The notes under the pieces were generated by a model. That model ran no database searches, had not been told where the DNA came from, and saw only the letters and a list, made by a program, of their open reading frames with translations. A program made the translations under genes and the position numbers. A DNA stretch of 64,000 bases. It comes from Gerris lacustris. Lineage: Eukaryota; Arthropoda; Insecta; Hemiptera; Gerridae. Location of the stretch: assembly GCA_951217055.1 (NCBI GenBank), contig OX578286.1:12673050-12737049 (forward strand), given 5' to 3'. Below, piece by piece: positions 33,241 to 44,515 of this stretch. Numbering within the stretch: position 1 is the stretch's first letter; each line of letters begins with the position of its first letter.

Positions 33241-33550
33241 CAGTAAAAATCAAATCAATTTTGACTTACTAAAATATTATTTCTCGAAAACGGTCCCCGT
33301 CGATTTTGATTAAAAAATTCTAAAATGTAGTCCATTTAAATACGTATCAAACGAAGAATCTAGTTCCTGAGAAAATATCTTTAAACGCGGACGGAGTGAT
33401 GCCGGGTTTGATTCCCCGCTGAGGAGAAGTTATTTTTATGATACATTTTTATAGAATGTTCATGTTCAGTAATAATTAAATTTACCTACGTAAACTCGAA
33501 AACACCTTAAAAAATTACCTACGAAATTGAAAATTGGAAAACGCTGTGCT

Positions 33551-33560
33551 AAGTAATTAT
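33551..33560 (+). repeat. SINE target-site duplication, left
   Basis: AAGTAATTAT, repeated at 33953-33962. Confidence 0.8.
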
Positions 33561-33921
33561 TGGGTGCCTGGGTGGCTCGGAAGCTAGAGCGCTTGCCGTG
33601 TAATAACGCAAGTTAAGCAGCATCGAGCCGGGTCAGAAGGTGACCGCAGCTCTGGGTTCGATTCCCGGACCAGGCCCCCCGCTCAATGTCCACCCAGCAT
33701 TGTTTAAACAAATGGGAAGCTCCTCGAAAGAGTAGGGCCACCAGGTTTCGGCCTGGAAACCATGATGATGACACTCTTGGTTGTAATGCAAGTAGGAGGG
33801 GAGTCATGGTTAACGACCATATCTTCACACGAGTGTGTGAAGATTTCGGACCCTAACCCGGGTTTGTTCAATGGGCCCACCTAAGTGGCCTGCGTCTTCG
33901 GGTGTAAAAGCCCCCCGGAAT

Positions 33922-33952
<31 letters not shown>
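33561..33952 (+). mobile_element. tRNA-derived SINE
   Basis: The head (33566-33675) folds like a degenerate tRNA. GCCTGG pairs with CCAGGC as acceptor, and the D stem is GCTC/GAGC within a box A (GTGGCTCGGAAGCTAGAGC). An extended anticodon region follows, then a T arm CTGGG/CCCGG with a perfect box B (GGTTCGATTCC). A body of about 250 bp containing GGACCCTAACCCGGG and CTGCGTCTTCGGGTGTAAAA follows. It ends in a poly-A tail of about 27 bases. A 10-bp direct repeat flanks it. Such SINEs are transcribed by Pol III and mobilised in trans by a LINE. The long pure poly-A tail suggests a recent insertion. No other copy is in this window. Confidence 0.88.
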
Positions 33953-33958
<6 letters not shown>

Positions 33959-34012
33959 TTATTATTTGGATATGAGAAAATTTGTCTGTTGTCTCAGACC
34001 GATTTTTACTTC

Positions 34013-34852
34013 AAAAATGAATCACTCTGGATATACTAAGTATATACGAGTATCTTAAAGAAAGTTATTAAAAGAAGTATGTCCCTCTTTCCTTACCCTT
34101 TTCTTTGTATCCACTTACGTATAATACAAGATGTAAAAACATATTACCATTTGTAACTGTGTATAAACTAAAGGGTTTAAACTATTGATCTTGTTCTAGC
34201 TGTAAAAATGAAACAGTACTCTCTTTCTCTTTGTCACGATCGTAAAACTGTTGAGGAAGATTTAGGTGCCGTAAAAAAAAGAAGAAAAATCCTTTTTTTT
34301 TCAGAGGAAGCGAAACACATAAGGGTAATAAAACGAACGCTTCCTGTTTCGCTTCTTTCTTCTACCAGAGACTTGCAGATGAGAAGTGAGTTATATAGCT
34401 AATAAATCATACGGTGAAAATTGCTAGGATGTAAAGATAGCACAGGACTAAAATTGGAAAAATCGTTTTTTAGTTAGATCTTTTTTAAAGTTACAGATTT
34501 TGTTTTTTTGTTTTTAAAATGCCTATTTGTTTTTAAAATACATTTTACAATACCACATTGTTTCTTTTATTATAGTATTGGTCATAGGGGGAAATTCTTG
34601 TAAGTGTCGTAGAATTTGTCCTCTTTCAAAATGTTATGTGTTGTTCTGTCACTAACTTGACTTTTAAAATCGCTTTCAAGAAAATAGAGTAGAATTCAAC
34701 AATTGCTGAATCAAATATTATTTTATAGAATATCATGTTTAACTGAATTTAAAAACGGATGTTGGGGCAACACAATAGCTTTATTTAGCTAATATACTGT
34801 GTGTTGTTTATATTCATATTTCGTCTGTTTTGTGCTGTTACCTATAGCCGCT
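34013..34852. other. Unassigned AT-rich segment
   Basis: The 64-codon frame at 34208-34402 is K/R-rich from an A-rich run and has no domain. Nothing supported. Confidence 0.4.
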
Positions 34853-35293
34853 ATTTAGAGAAGTTAAGCTCCAAACCAACATATCTTAAAAACTGCTCTT
34901 GCAATTTTAATGAAATTCAGATGGTTGTTCATAATTAGCCCATTGTTGGTCCCATATAAGTTACAACCTTCTGTGCCTATTTGTTTCTCTCTAACATGCG
35001 CACAAACATACATTTATTTTCACCTATATATCTTCAAATGTACTGATTTTTATGAAATTTGTATGGTTTGTCGAAAGTAGGCTGCAGATAACACCAGATT
35101 AATCTCAGCCGTCTGCGCTCATTAACTTTTGCTTAATTGTTACTTTAATTCATGAAAAAATCAAAACAATTTTGACTTATTAACGGGGAAATTATTAAAT
35201 AAATTAGACAATAACGGCTTGTAAAAGTATACAATCAATAAACTACGTGATAGGATGCGAGGAAGCTATGTGCCACACTAATTGGCAATCTAT
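34853..35293 (+). repeat. Rep-B element, second subfamily
   Basis: TTAGCCCATTGTTGGTCCCA, TTACAACCTTCTGTGCC, TTTGTCGAAAGTAGGCTGC and the end GATAGGATGCGAGGAAGCTA then ATGTGCCACACTAATTGGCA. The 3' end is shared with 26481-27056 but the body differs. This indicates two Rep-B bodies with one terminus. Confidence 0.65.
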
Positions 35294-35408
35294 TTTTAAA
35301 TATAAATAAGTATAAAGAAGTAAATTTTTCGAAATTCTACCCCTATCGAATAAAATAGTTGGCGGAGTGATAAAAAAATGTGTGTATAAATGTGTGTATA
35401 ACTGTGTG

Positions 35409-35409
<1 letters not shown>

Positions 35410-35473
<64 letters not shown>
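35410..35473. repeat. (TA)n microsatellite
   Basis: 64 bases of TA, directly abutting the inverted-repeat arm of the next element and apparently replacing its left end. Confidence 0.95.
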
Positions 35474-35474
<1 letters not shown>

Positions 35475-36330
35475 CTCGTTAATAAGTTTGCTTCAAGTTT
35501 TCAAACTTATTTGGATGAAATTGAGGTAATAAATGACAAGTTTATCAGTTTCCATGACTTTAAATGACCCTAAGACTTGCTGAAAAATAGAAAGGGTACA
35601 AAAAATAATAAAATATCACTCCTTGTATTATCAAAATGAAAAAATGAATAATATAGTATAGAAAAGTCTACATAATTGATTACAAAAACTTAAAGTAGCC
35701 CCCCCCCCCCCCCCCTCCCCCCGTTGCTGTTAATGGATCTACTGCAGCGGCGAACTATGGAATGACAACAATTATCCAAGACGGTAGGTCGGGGTGGGGT
35801 AGTGAATTTACTACCCCGTTCACCGATCTCACTCCATTAGACTACTACCTGTGGGGAGAGGTGAAAATTAAAGTGTACAGCCAATTGGTGAACACAAGAG
35901 AGGACCTTGTTTAGCGAACAAATTTAGCGTTTGATGCTATCAAATTTAAACCTGAAGGAGTGAGACGGGCAACTGGTAGTGTACATCGCCGCTGCAGAAG
36001 ATCCATTAACAGCAACGTGGGGAGGGAGAGGGGGGGGGGGGCTACTTTAAGTTTTGTAATCAATTATGTAGACTTTTCTATACCATATTATTCAATTTTT
36101 CATTCTGTTAATACAAGGAGTGATATTTTTTTACCCTTTCTATATTTTCAGCAAGTCTTAGGGCCATTTCAAGTCATGGAAACTGATGAACTTGTCATTT
36201 ATTACCTCAATTTCATCCAAATAAGTTTGAAAACTTGAAGCAAACTTATTAACGAGTTATATCATTTTAAAGCTAATTGAACGGGCCAGTTTTTCTGTGT
36301 TACACCTTATGTGGGACACCCTGTGTATTA
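35474..36330. mobile_element. Mariner-like DNA transposon relic with long inverted repeats
   Basis: Left arm (35474-35745) and right arm (about 35985-36260) are inverted copies of about 275 bp, sharing CTCGTTAATAAGTTTGCTTC and GATGAACTTGTCATTTATTA (given in right-arm orientation). On the right the element continues to ACACAGGGTGTCCCACATAA (inverse of 36308-36327), a typical insect transposon end. On the left that end is lost into the TA tract. The core between the arms encodes a transposase remnant. Both arms have a C- or G-rich run at the same position. Confidence 0.75.
35810..35998 (+). pseudogene. Mariner/Tc1-type transposase C-terminal remnant
   Basis: In the frame from 35819 the translation reads DLTPLDYYLWGEVKIKVY, then a stop at 35912-35914, then a further open stretch ending GSVHRRC. 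The motif (P/S)DLTPLD(F/Y)(F/Y)LWG contains the last catalytic aspartate region of mariner-family DDE/D transposases. The following VNTREDL and a basic C-terminus are also typical. A one-base deletion just upstream disrupts the usual PRSPDLTP reading. Stop and frameshift make it non-functional. Everything N-terminal to this motif is missing, replaced by the inverted-repeat arm. Confidence 0.75.
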
Positions 36331-36983
36331 GTTTTATATAGGTATATGCGTGAAAGTTAAAAATACTAAAGAAAATGATGCGGATATAAACGATTTATAG
36401 ACATGTGTATAATTTAATTTCATAGATCAAAAACCAAGAAAACTTTATGGTGGTAACATTATCTTGTTTATTCTCTCTATTTCTAATTGTCTATCTCTTA
36501 TTTTTAATTATAGTTTTTCTGACTAGTAATTAATACTAGTAATTTATTACTAGGTATTTAGATTCATTCGTTCTTCCTTGTTAACTGACCAATTACAGGC
36601 CTTTAAAAATGTTTCTAGTTATTAATCAATTGTTTGATTGAATTTTCTACTAAGTAATTTGTACTGGTTAAAACAATTAGTTTAATTAATGGGTTTTAAG
36701 ATTAAATATGATAATTGTTTGGAATTGTGGGCTTGAATTCTTATTTTTTTCTTTTTTAGTGTTTAATTTGTTAATAAGTGATTTTTTTTTTTTTTTTTCA
36801 TTTTTATTAAGAATCCAATCAAAATATATTTAAAGTAGGATTGTGGTTAATCTGGTTCCTTTTTGGTTGGCTTCTGTGGCTGGAATCATTATTACAATTT
36901 AGATCTTTCGATGAATACCCTACTGCAAAAGAGGATGCCATAGTCAGCACGAGGATACAAAGTTGTATACAACACTAAATATT

Positions 36984-36985
<2 letters not shown>
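36331..36985. other. AT-rich segment, no gene recognised
   Basis: No feature beyond T-runs near 36780-36800. Confidence 0.4.

Positions 36986-37041
<56 letters not shown>
36986..37041. repeat. (TA)n microsatellite
   Basis: About 56 bases of TA. Confidence 0.95.
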
Positions 37042-37044
<3 letters not shown>

Positions 37045-37106
37045 TTAAAATGATCTTGATATGCATTCTAGGAAAAATTTAAATTAAATAACAACAAACT
37101 GTTTAA

Positions 37107-37316
37107 GCCTCGTCCAGACTGCCGAACCGAACAGAGGAAACGAGCCGAGCATTGGTCTCTGCGCATGCCCAATCTACAGTGCGCCTGCGCATGGGCCGAA
37201 CCGAACAGAGGAAACGAGCCGAGCATTGGTCTCTGCGCATGCCTAATCTACATGGGCATGCGCAGAGACCAATACTCGGCTCGTTTCCTCTGTTCGATTC
37301 GGCAGTCTGAACAGGC
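37107..37316. mobile_element. MITE with about 68-bp inverted arms
   Basis: The left end GCCTCGTCCAGACTGCCGAA matches the inverse of the right end (GCCTGTTCAGACTGCCGAA) and continues through CAGAGGAAACGAGCCGAG and GGTCTCTGCGCATGCC. A second direct copy of the left-arm interior (from GGGCCGAACCGAACAGAGG) is inserted, so the arm occurs twice forward and once reversed. TTTAA on both sides is a possible 5-bp target-site duplication. It is GC-rich against its surroundings. No ORF. Confidence 0.75.
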
Positions 37317-38900
37317 TTTAACCTATGTGTGCTGCATAATTGCCATGTCAGAAAATGTTTTTAAATTTAAACGTGTAGAGTGATTTGGGAAAGAAAGTGT
37401 TTGAGTTTGTGAAGGACAATATATAGAAAGGGGGATAGAAAAACACCATTTACTTGTACTGGATAAATTGGACCTACTAGAACTTACTTGGACAGAGGGA
37501 GACTTGGCTAAACCTATGATCTCACAACTTTTTAAGTGCTACTTGGCTTATTTTGTTACTTAAGGTGGTTTTGTTGGGATTATTTTTACAAATATGTCAA
37601 ACTGCAGCAACGAACATTAAATGGAATTTTTAGAGTAATCGTGGTCATCTTGTACTCGTGCGCATATTCGCCGAGAATCTCAGCAAAACGTTTCGCCGAG
37701 ATTGTGCAGCCGCCTTTTTAGTCAACAATTACTTATTATTAAAATATCCTAAACCATACACTAGATTTCGAAAACTTTCAGCAACGGGAAAATCATACTG
37801 GTTCAGCTTAACTCACAACATGATTTTTAGCTCTAAAATTGTAACAACCCTCAAAAAAACTCAAGAAAAACGTCTTTGCCGTCGGATATAACCTCTCCCT
37901 TCTGATTTAATTTTTATTTTATTTTTTTAAATTTAATTCTTATTGTTAAAAGGGCTGATTTTATTCTAGCTTATAGATCAATTAAAATACTTGACTTCAA
38001 TTAACAATAGAATTACATTATTAAAAAACATAAGTAGAGGTACTTCTAGTTAAATATTTACATAATAATGTGTAACTATTTATGTGCTAAAAATATGTAG
38101 GTAAATAAATCAATGTCAATAGTTTTACAAAGTCATAACGTTATTGCGTAGGTTCAATTCAGGATGTAAAATAAAATTTTATGATTTTTAAAACCGAGTT
38201 AATAATAAAATAAATAGGATTTAAAATATAAAGTAACGTCAAAAAGTTACATTTGAAAAAAAAAAAAAAAAAATCTTAGAAAAAAAAGAAGAAAAGATAA
38301 TTTGAAATACCCGGAAAAGGAAGAATATTCTAGTATTATAGATTGGTGAAAACGACTGGTCACTCTACACCTGCACTCAGATAGTGTAAAAAAAAAAACT
38401 TAGTTCAACGCTATCCCTTCTGGTTTCTCGTTATTGTTTAATTCTTCCTTTAATTTCTCCTTAACTTCTACACTGAATTCTAAGAAATTACAAGATCTAG
38501 GTCCAAGAAAGTCGAATAATCTAACATTTGATGACAGTAAAAAAACAACATTATTCTCAATATTACACATTGAGTCAATAACAAAATTGTAACGAAGAAC
38601 ACACACACACAACAATTCCAGGAAATTATTTAGCTATATGTATTAACATGTTAATTTAAATAAAAATAACAAAATAAGAACAAACTTGTATATAATAATG
38701 GTTTTATCAGTCTATTTGGCTAGTTTATTTTCATCTAAACATTAATTAATAAATTAAAACTATTCAATGTCTATAAAACATAACTTCGTAATATAGATCA
38801 GTTTTTTTTTTATCACGTAATTGTTTTCTTAAGGAAATTATTTATTTTTTTAAGGAAAATTATTTATTTAGTCGAATTTTGATATTTATTTTGTTAATTA
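37317..38900. other. AT-rich segment; 37640-37890 resembles 59225-59320
   Basis: 37655-37760 (GAGAATCTCAGCAAAACGTT, GCCGCCTTTTTAG, TAAAATATCCTAAACC) matches the sequence after the 41-bp minisatellite at 59225. It is therefore part of a dispersed repeat. The 77-codon frame across it is unassigned. Otherwise no gene is recognised. Confidence 0.4.
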
Positions 38901-39010
38901 GGAGCCCTCCCTAAAAGTTAGAGGGGTTTCTCTAACCACTTTTAACTTTTAACTTCCTTTAACCACTTCTAATCACCTCTAATCACCTATAACTTTTTAG
39001 GGAGGGCTCC
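38901..39010. mobile_element. Small MITE (about 110 bp) with 20-bp TIRs
   Basis: GGAGCCCTCCCTAAAAGTTA at the left is inverted at the right with one extra A. TTAATTA and TAATTAA border it, consistent with a TA target-site duplication as made by Tc1/mariner transposases. The interior has CCACTTNTAA/CACCTCTAA short repeats. Confidence 0.8.
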
Positions 39011-39214
39011 TAATTAACCAGTTCCATTTATTTGTTTCACTTAAATATCAAATCATAGCGCAGCGGAGTGTTTTGTCGTTTTTTTGTCGTTCATTAAAGT
39101 TTTTCAAATGAGATATGTCAATCAAATAAAAAGATCAATTGGCCAAATTAAAATTAATATTGACAGTCTTAGGCTCTTCATACGGTTTGTTGAGCTACGG
39201 AGTTAGTTAGTTAA

Positions 39215-39545
39215 AAAGTAAGATTGAATAATTAAGTAAATTAATTGATTAATTAAGTAAGATTGATTATTAATTTAGTAAATTATTTACGTAAGATTGA
39301 TTAATTAAGTAAATTAATTATGTAAGATAGATTAATTAACTAAATTAATTAAATAAGATTGATTAATTTAGTAAATTATTTAAATAATATTGCTTAATTA
39401 AGTAAATTAATTAAATAAGATTTATTAATTGAGTAAATTAATTAAATAAGATTTATTAATTAAGTAAATTAATTAAATAAGATTTATTAATTAAGTAAAA
39501 TAATTAAATAAGATTGATTAATTAAGTAAGATTGATTAAAACGTA
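39215..39545 (+). repeat. AT-only tandem repeat, about 31-bp unit
   Basis: Irregular units of TTAATTAAGTAAATTAATTA with AATAAGATTGATTAA, about ten in all. Non-coding. Confidence 0.8.
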
Positions 39546-39574
39546 ATTCTTAAGTACGAACTGTATTTTGTTTT

Positions 39575-39877
39575 TACTTTCTCATATAAAGATATTCTAA
39601 AATGTAGTCCATTAAAATACGAATCTAACGATATAAGCAGATTTCCCGGGAAAAATCTAGCTCCTGAGAAAATAGCTTTAAACGCGGACGGAGAGAGGCC
39701 GGGTTCGATTCCCCGCCGAGTAGAAAATTATTTTTATAAAACATTTGTATATAATGTTCAATAATAATCAAATGAACCTACGAAAACTAATAAACGGAAA
39801 ATACTGGGCATAATAAGTAATTATGAACTCGTATATGAGAAAGTTTGTCTGAGTTGTCCCGGACCGATTTTTTTTTT
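39575..39877 (+). repeat. Rep-C element, internally deleted
   Basis: It begins TACTTTCTCATATAAAG, then jumps to AAAATGTAGTCCATTAAAAT, box B (GGTTCGATTCC) and the end GGACCGATTTTTTT. The TGTC and phrase region is missing. Confidence 0.65.
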
Positions 39878-40365
39878 TACTACGTTTTTATTAGCTTGCA
39901 ATCTTGTTTGTTTGTTTGTTTGTCCGGTACAAATGTGGCAATCGATTTCTAACTAACTTCCCGAATAGCTAGACATTTGAAACTTTTAGCATAGCTCAGA
40001 GCACGATGACAATACATTATTTTAATACTTTTAGCCATCTTTCAACAGAATTTAATTGGTTTTCAGCAAATTTTGCTGTACGGAAAGTTAGTTCAGAAAA
40101 AATCCGCAAGTTATTTTATTTGTTTTCCCATGTCTCATATTTACGCAATCTTCATTTTGACGGGTCTCAAATTTGTGATAGATAAGAATGACAGCAAAAC
40201 AGGAAATATCGATTATATTATTTATCGATTATATTATTTCAAATATATCGATTGCACGGTTTAGATTTGGTGTTGGGGAGATCCGTTGTACAAAGATTTG
40301 TCCTTTTATAGGTTTAAGATCAGCTCTCTAGATGATTGTCATTTATGTGAAGTAAATAAATTCGG

Positions 40366-40403
<38 letters not shown>

Positions 40404-40485
40404 CATTAACATTATATATTTTATAACAATAACAATTATATTATCAACATTACATACGATTCAAAGAAAATTTAAAAACGTAGTA
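39878..40485 (+). repeat. Rep-D element, copy 3
   Basis: Bounded by TACTACGTTTTTA (39878-39890) and TAAAAACGTAGTA (40473-40485). It is inserted directly at the T-run end of a Rep-C copy and contains a poly-T tract at about 40370-40403. Confidence 0.75.
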
Positions 40486-40578
40486 TATAAAAAGTTCTTT
40501 TTATCTTGAAATTATTTAATAGTTTAAATAATATACTGGTAGTCCATAGAATGAACTTAATATATTAACTATGCTATC

Positions 40579-40878
40579 TTGTTTATCCACAGTATTATGT
40601 TATTTTCTCTATTGTTGAAACACTTCTCGTTTGCAAGTGGTCGTACTCTTGCAAATGTTACTGTTTTTATTATATCCTATAATAATTTAATAGCAATTAT
40701 ATTTGATTACAGTTGGCATCGTATACTTATAAAAGGAAACGGTGTAAGACTGCTGCGTACGGTTTGTTTATGTCTAATAACACCCATGATTTCCATAGAA
40801 ATCGGTTTCTATTTTGATCAATTAATAACTTCGAACTTTAAAGACGACTTTTTGTACCAACTTGAAGTACCAGTATAG
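40579..40878 (+). CDS. Unassigned 99-codon open frame (possible exon)
   Basis: The frame is open from 40579 to a TAG at 40876-40878; the first ATG lies at about 40597. It is preceded by a pyrimidine-rich tract and CAG (TTGTTTATCCACAG), which could be a splice acceptor, and lies in the least repetitive part of the window. The peptide is mixed hydrophobic and charged, with no low-complexity bias (for example RTLANVTVF, YSWHRILIKGNG, RTVCLCLITP). I recognise no domain. It could be a terminal exon, an old element ORF, or chance: about 100 codons open is not rare at this AT content over 64 kb. Treat as hypothetical. Confidence 0.2.
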   Translation: MFIHSIMLFSLLLKHFSFASGRTLANVTVFIISYNNLIAIIFDYSWHRILIKGNGVRLLRTVCLCLITPMISIEIGFYFDQLITSNFKDDFLYQLEVPV

Positions 40879-41406
40879 CGATCATTTGGGACTTGAAATT
40901 ATTCTAACTTACTCCGTTTAAGATGATTCCCAATTCTAACTGTTGTGTGATAATTTTTAATGGTAATTTTAGAAACGTTGTCAGAAAGAAAATTTTACCA
41001 GTGTTACAAAGTCTTTAAATTCATTTCTGTTTAAAAAAACCTTTTGGTTACATCTTTGACGGAAGTTTACTGCGCAAGTCTTCGTTTTAATTACTCTTAG
41101 CAATTACCGTTTACAGGGTTGGAAGTCAGAAAGGGAAAAGGCATTCGCTACATATTATAGCTGAAGCCTTAAACCTTAAAGGGCCATACTCTGTGCCTAC
41201 CCAGAAGTACCTAGAACGAATTTACTGTTAGTAGTCAACTCAACAAAACCCTTCCCCATATCCGACAACGAGCCCTCTCCTCACCATTATCGTTACTCAC
41301 GTGGGACTTAACGTTAAGCACCTCTCTGCGGCTTCACCGTAAAAGCACAAAACTTTAAACTCAAATTCTTCCCATCCCTTTCTTCCTGTATTTACACCTG
41401 CAGCAC

Positions 41407-41436
41407 CCGACTAAATGCCTTTGGTCATTTAGTCGG
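41407..41436. other. Perfect 11-bp stem hairpin
   Basis: CCGACTAAATG and its exact inverse CATTTAGTCGG flank an 8-base loop (CCTTTGGT). Confidence 0.7.
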
Positions 41437-42218
41437 ACCCTGAGTAAACATGGACGAAACTTTGTAAAACAACCATTCAAGATGATAAAATTTAAACCTT
41501 TTTAAGATCTAAAAGAAAGGGTTTTTTTGTATAAAAAAAAAAAAGGTCTTGCACTAAAACAATTTAGACATTAAGTACTGCGCATCTTTAACCTTAAACG
41601 TATTTTAAAAAATCATAAATATGTTTTACCTTTTTCGCCCACTCAATCGTAAGGAGTTCAATTTGGAAAAATGTGATTATTATTTCTTCAATTAACTATT
41701 AAACATAAAAACTTCTTGCATACGACTCCACAAGACAGTGAGACATTTTCATGTTTTCGCTCTGCGTATACTACCGACATAAAATGAAATAAAATCGGTA
41801 ATTTATTCAAGTAATTGATAAAAGTAAATGAAAGATAATTTTTATTCTTATCTACACACCGGCACTGCTGCGGCTTGATTACATACGACTGAATTCAAAG
41901 GCGCCGGCCCGTCTTCTACGAATTGTTAATATGCCTTCATACTAGGTAGGCCGAGAGGGCTGAGAGATGATGGCAACCTCCTGTACTTTCCTAACTCCCT
42001 GTCACACTTATAAATCTTTTCGACTCTCTTCGGCCCTATGACGTGCGGTGGAGGGAGGCCCAACAGCTGGAGACTGGATTACACACCTCCTATAGCTTTT
42101 TAACTCCCTGTTATACTTTTCTGAGTTTTTAAGCTAAAAGTAACGTAACGTTTTTGACTTATGTTCCATAGCCTAAACGTAAAAATGTCAAAAAATAATA
42201 AATTAAGGAGTGCTGCTA

Positions 42219-42242
42219 CCCCCCCCCCCCCCCCCCCCCCCC
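42219..42242 (+). repeat. poly-C tract (24 C)
   Basis: Uninterrupted C run. Confidence 0.9.
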
Positions 42243-44515
42243 AATCCTTGAAATATATCCGCCATGTTCTTTAACACCTTATAAAATAATAAGGATAAAC
42301 TAAATACATAGCGACTTCGTAGATTTCAAAATTATGGATAGAGCAATCATTAAAGCCAAGAATAATGAAAAATAATTCCCTGTCACGGAGCTAGGAATGT
42401 AATTGACATTTTGTGCCATAATTGGAAATACGTATGTAATTAATTGTACTATTCTTGATTTTAAATAAAAATGTTTCACAAATGTATTTCGTCAATCGTC
42501 TTTGCTTGATTTTTTATTCGATTTAGATGATTTTTCCTCCCAATGCATGTTATGTTAAAGATATAAAAACAACTAAGTATCTCCAGCTATAAATATTTTA
42601 CAATTTAAGAAAAGGAAAAAATAAATAAAACTCTGAAAATTTCTAAGTCAAAGAAATTGTTTATAATACGATTCTGTAAAAAAACGCGGTGATCATCTTT
42701 TAGATCAAATCTACTTGTTTTCAAAAACATAATATGTCAGGAGAAACAAAGTAAACGTTAAATTGTATAAATAAAACCGCTTTGGTGGAAGTAGACGGAA
42801 TGAGAATGTAGTGCAAGATATCTCCTTCCTTTTCTGACACAAAAGGGGGCATATCTCTAATTCCTACTACTTCTTTAGTTTAGTCTACCCTTCTCTTTCT
42901 TACTGGACTGGAGCTTGTTTACAAATTTGTTTTAATTATATAGAAAGATTAGATATTATGGAATTTAAATGTGTATTATCGCAGTATATGCGATAAAGTT
43001 TTATTTACATTTGTCAGACCCGATTTCCCTGTGGCTTGCGAATGGATTTCCCCCTATTTACTAATATAATTATTAGTGTTCTTCTTTTCAAAATATACTA
43101 TTAAATTTAGCTAGTGTATCATTAATTCTACGTTTATATCACCTCTCATAATTTATGTTAACGATTCACGCACACGTGAACATAACATGATTTGGTCTAA
43201 CTTCCCTTCATGTTGCCTTTACCTTCCCGAACCCACCCCTTTGCAACATGAATATTCAGTCCACCAATCCCACTGCTAACAATTGAGTTGCAACCATGCA
43301 TTTGGCTAAACAGTCATGTTCACTATGTTACCATGTATACAGCTAACATAGAAACATACAAGCTTTATCATACATACATGCGACTTCACCTTTTTGTAAT
43401 TGACAGTGCATGCAAAGCTATTAAATTACTTTATTACCTTTATCTCGTCTATAATTATATTTAATGATCAAAATTAATGCTGTTTATTTAATAATGTCTC
43501 TAAAAGTCTCTTTATCCCTAAAGTGAAGTATAGAATTAGATAATACAAATAGAATTATCTCCAATTTATTAGCTTTTAATTGAACTCTAAAACAAAAGGG
43601 ATGTACTGTACAACTCACAAATAACAAAAATAAGTTTAACTTTATAAATTAAATTAATTATATATTCAAGAATAGGCAATGTATTATTTAGGATAAATAT
43701 ATCGCAAACAAGCTTTCCACTTTGACCAGAGTAAATGTCCTTTTGTCGAATAATCAATAATAAAATTACCCTTTTGTTAAAAACTAAGCATACTATATAC
43801 AATTCCATTTAAATAGGGTTTGTTTTACATTTTATTTTGAAATTCAATGAATAAATTATTTTGTCATTTATAATTTCTCTGTGCTACATAAAGAGAATTA
43901 CATTTAAGAACACACATTTTCGCTGATTACTTTTATACATAACATTTAAAACGTTACTATCAACAAAAATGTTACAATAATAAGTAAATAAATGTTACCA
44001 TATTAATTACAACCAATAAAGAAGTTTTTCATGTCACAGAGATATTTAACTGTAGAATTTTTAAAATTTTTTGACACAGAATGTCTGCTAATAAAAAACA
44101 CTTTGAAAAATGTATTCATCCATTGCTGCTGTATGAAATATCCAAAGACTGTGTATGGTCTTAAAATAACACAAATATGGTAAATGAAATAACAAAATAT
44201 TTTTTATAATAAATTATTTTATTAAAATGTACATATTGTATTATAATTTTTAAATGCTCATATATTAAAATTACATTCTTTTTTATTTAATGTGTTGATA
44301 CCTAGTTGGAAAAAAAAAAAAAATACGTGTGGTGTCACGGGACACCCGGTAGGAACGAAGTTCATTACATTTTTCATTAAATATAACTTATAAAATCACA
44401 CTGCTAAGTATACTAACTACTTATACACGGCGAAGTTAGAAAAGAGACAAAATTAAAAGTAACGAACTGTTTGCACCTAGCAAGAGTTAAGGAAAAATTA
44501 AAAGAAAATCATTTG

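Larger units (their letters stand above)
33242..34012 (+). repeat. Rep-C element interrupted by a SINE
   Basis: TTATTTCTCGAAAACGGTCC, AACGCGGACGGAG and a box B variant (GGTTTGATTCC) are followed by GGAAAACGCTGTGCT. After the SINE (33561-33952) the element resumes with GTAATTATTATTTGGATATG and ends GTCTCAGACCGATTTTTAC. Comparison with uninterrupted copies gives the empty site. Confidence 0.7.
40879..44515. other. Low-repeat segment, no gene recognised
   Basis: No dispersed repeat family is seen for about 3.6 kb. It contains a hairpin (41407-41436), a pair of related short blocks near 41950-42120 (TAACTCCCTGTNAYACTT twice), a 24-base poly-C (42219-42242), and a GGTGTC/GACACC hairpin at 44331-44346. 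The 73-codon minus frame at 43587-43808 has no domain. Confidence 0.4.

Noticed and set aside
37165..37383. 72-codon frame with Cys-rich start
   Set aside because: It lies inside the inverted-repeat MITE at 37107-37316.
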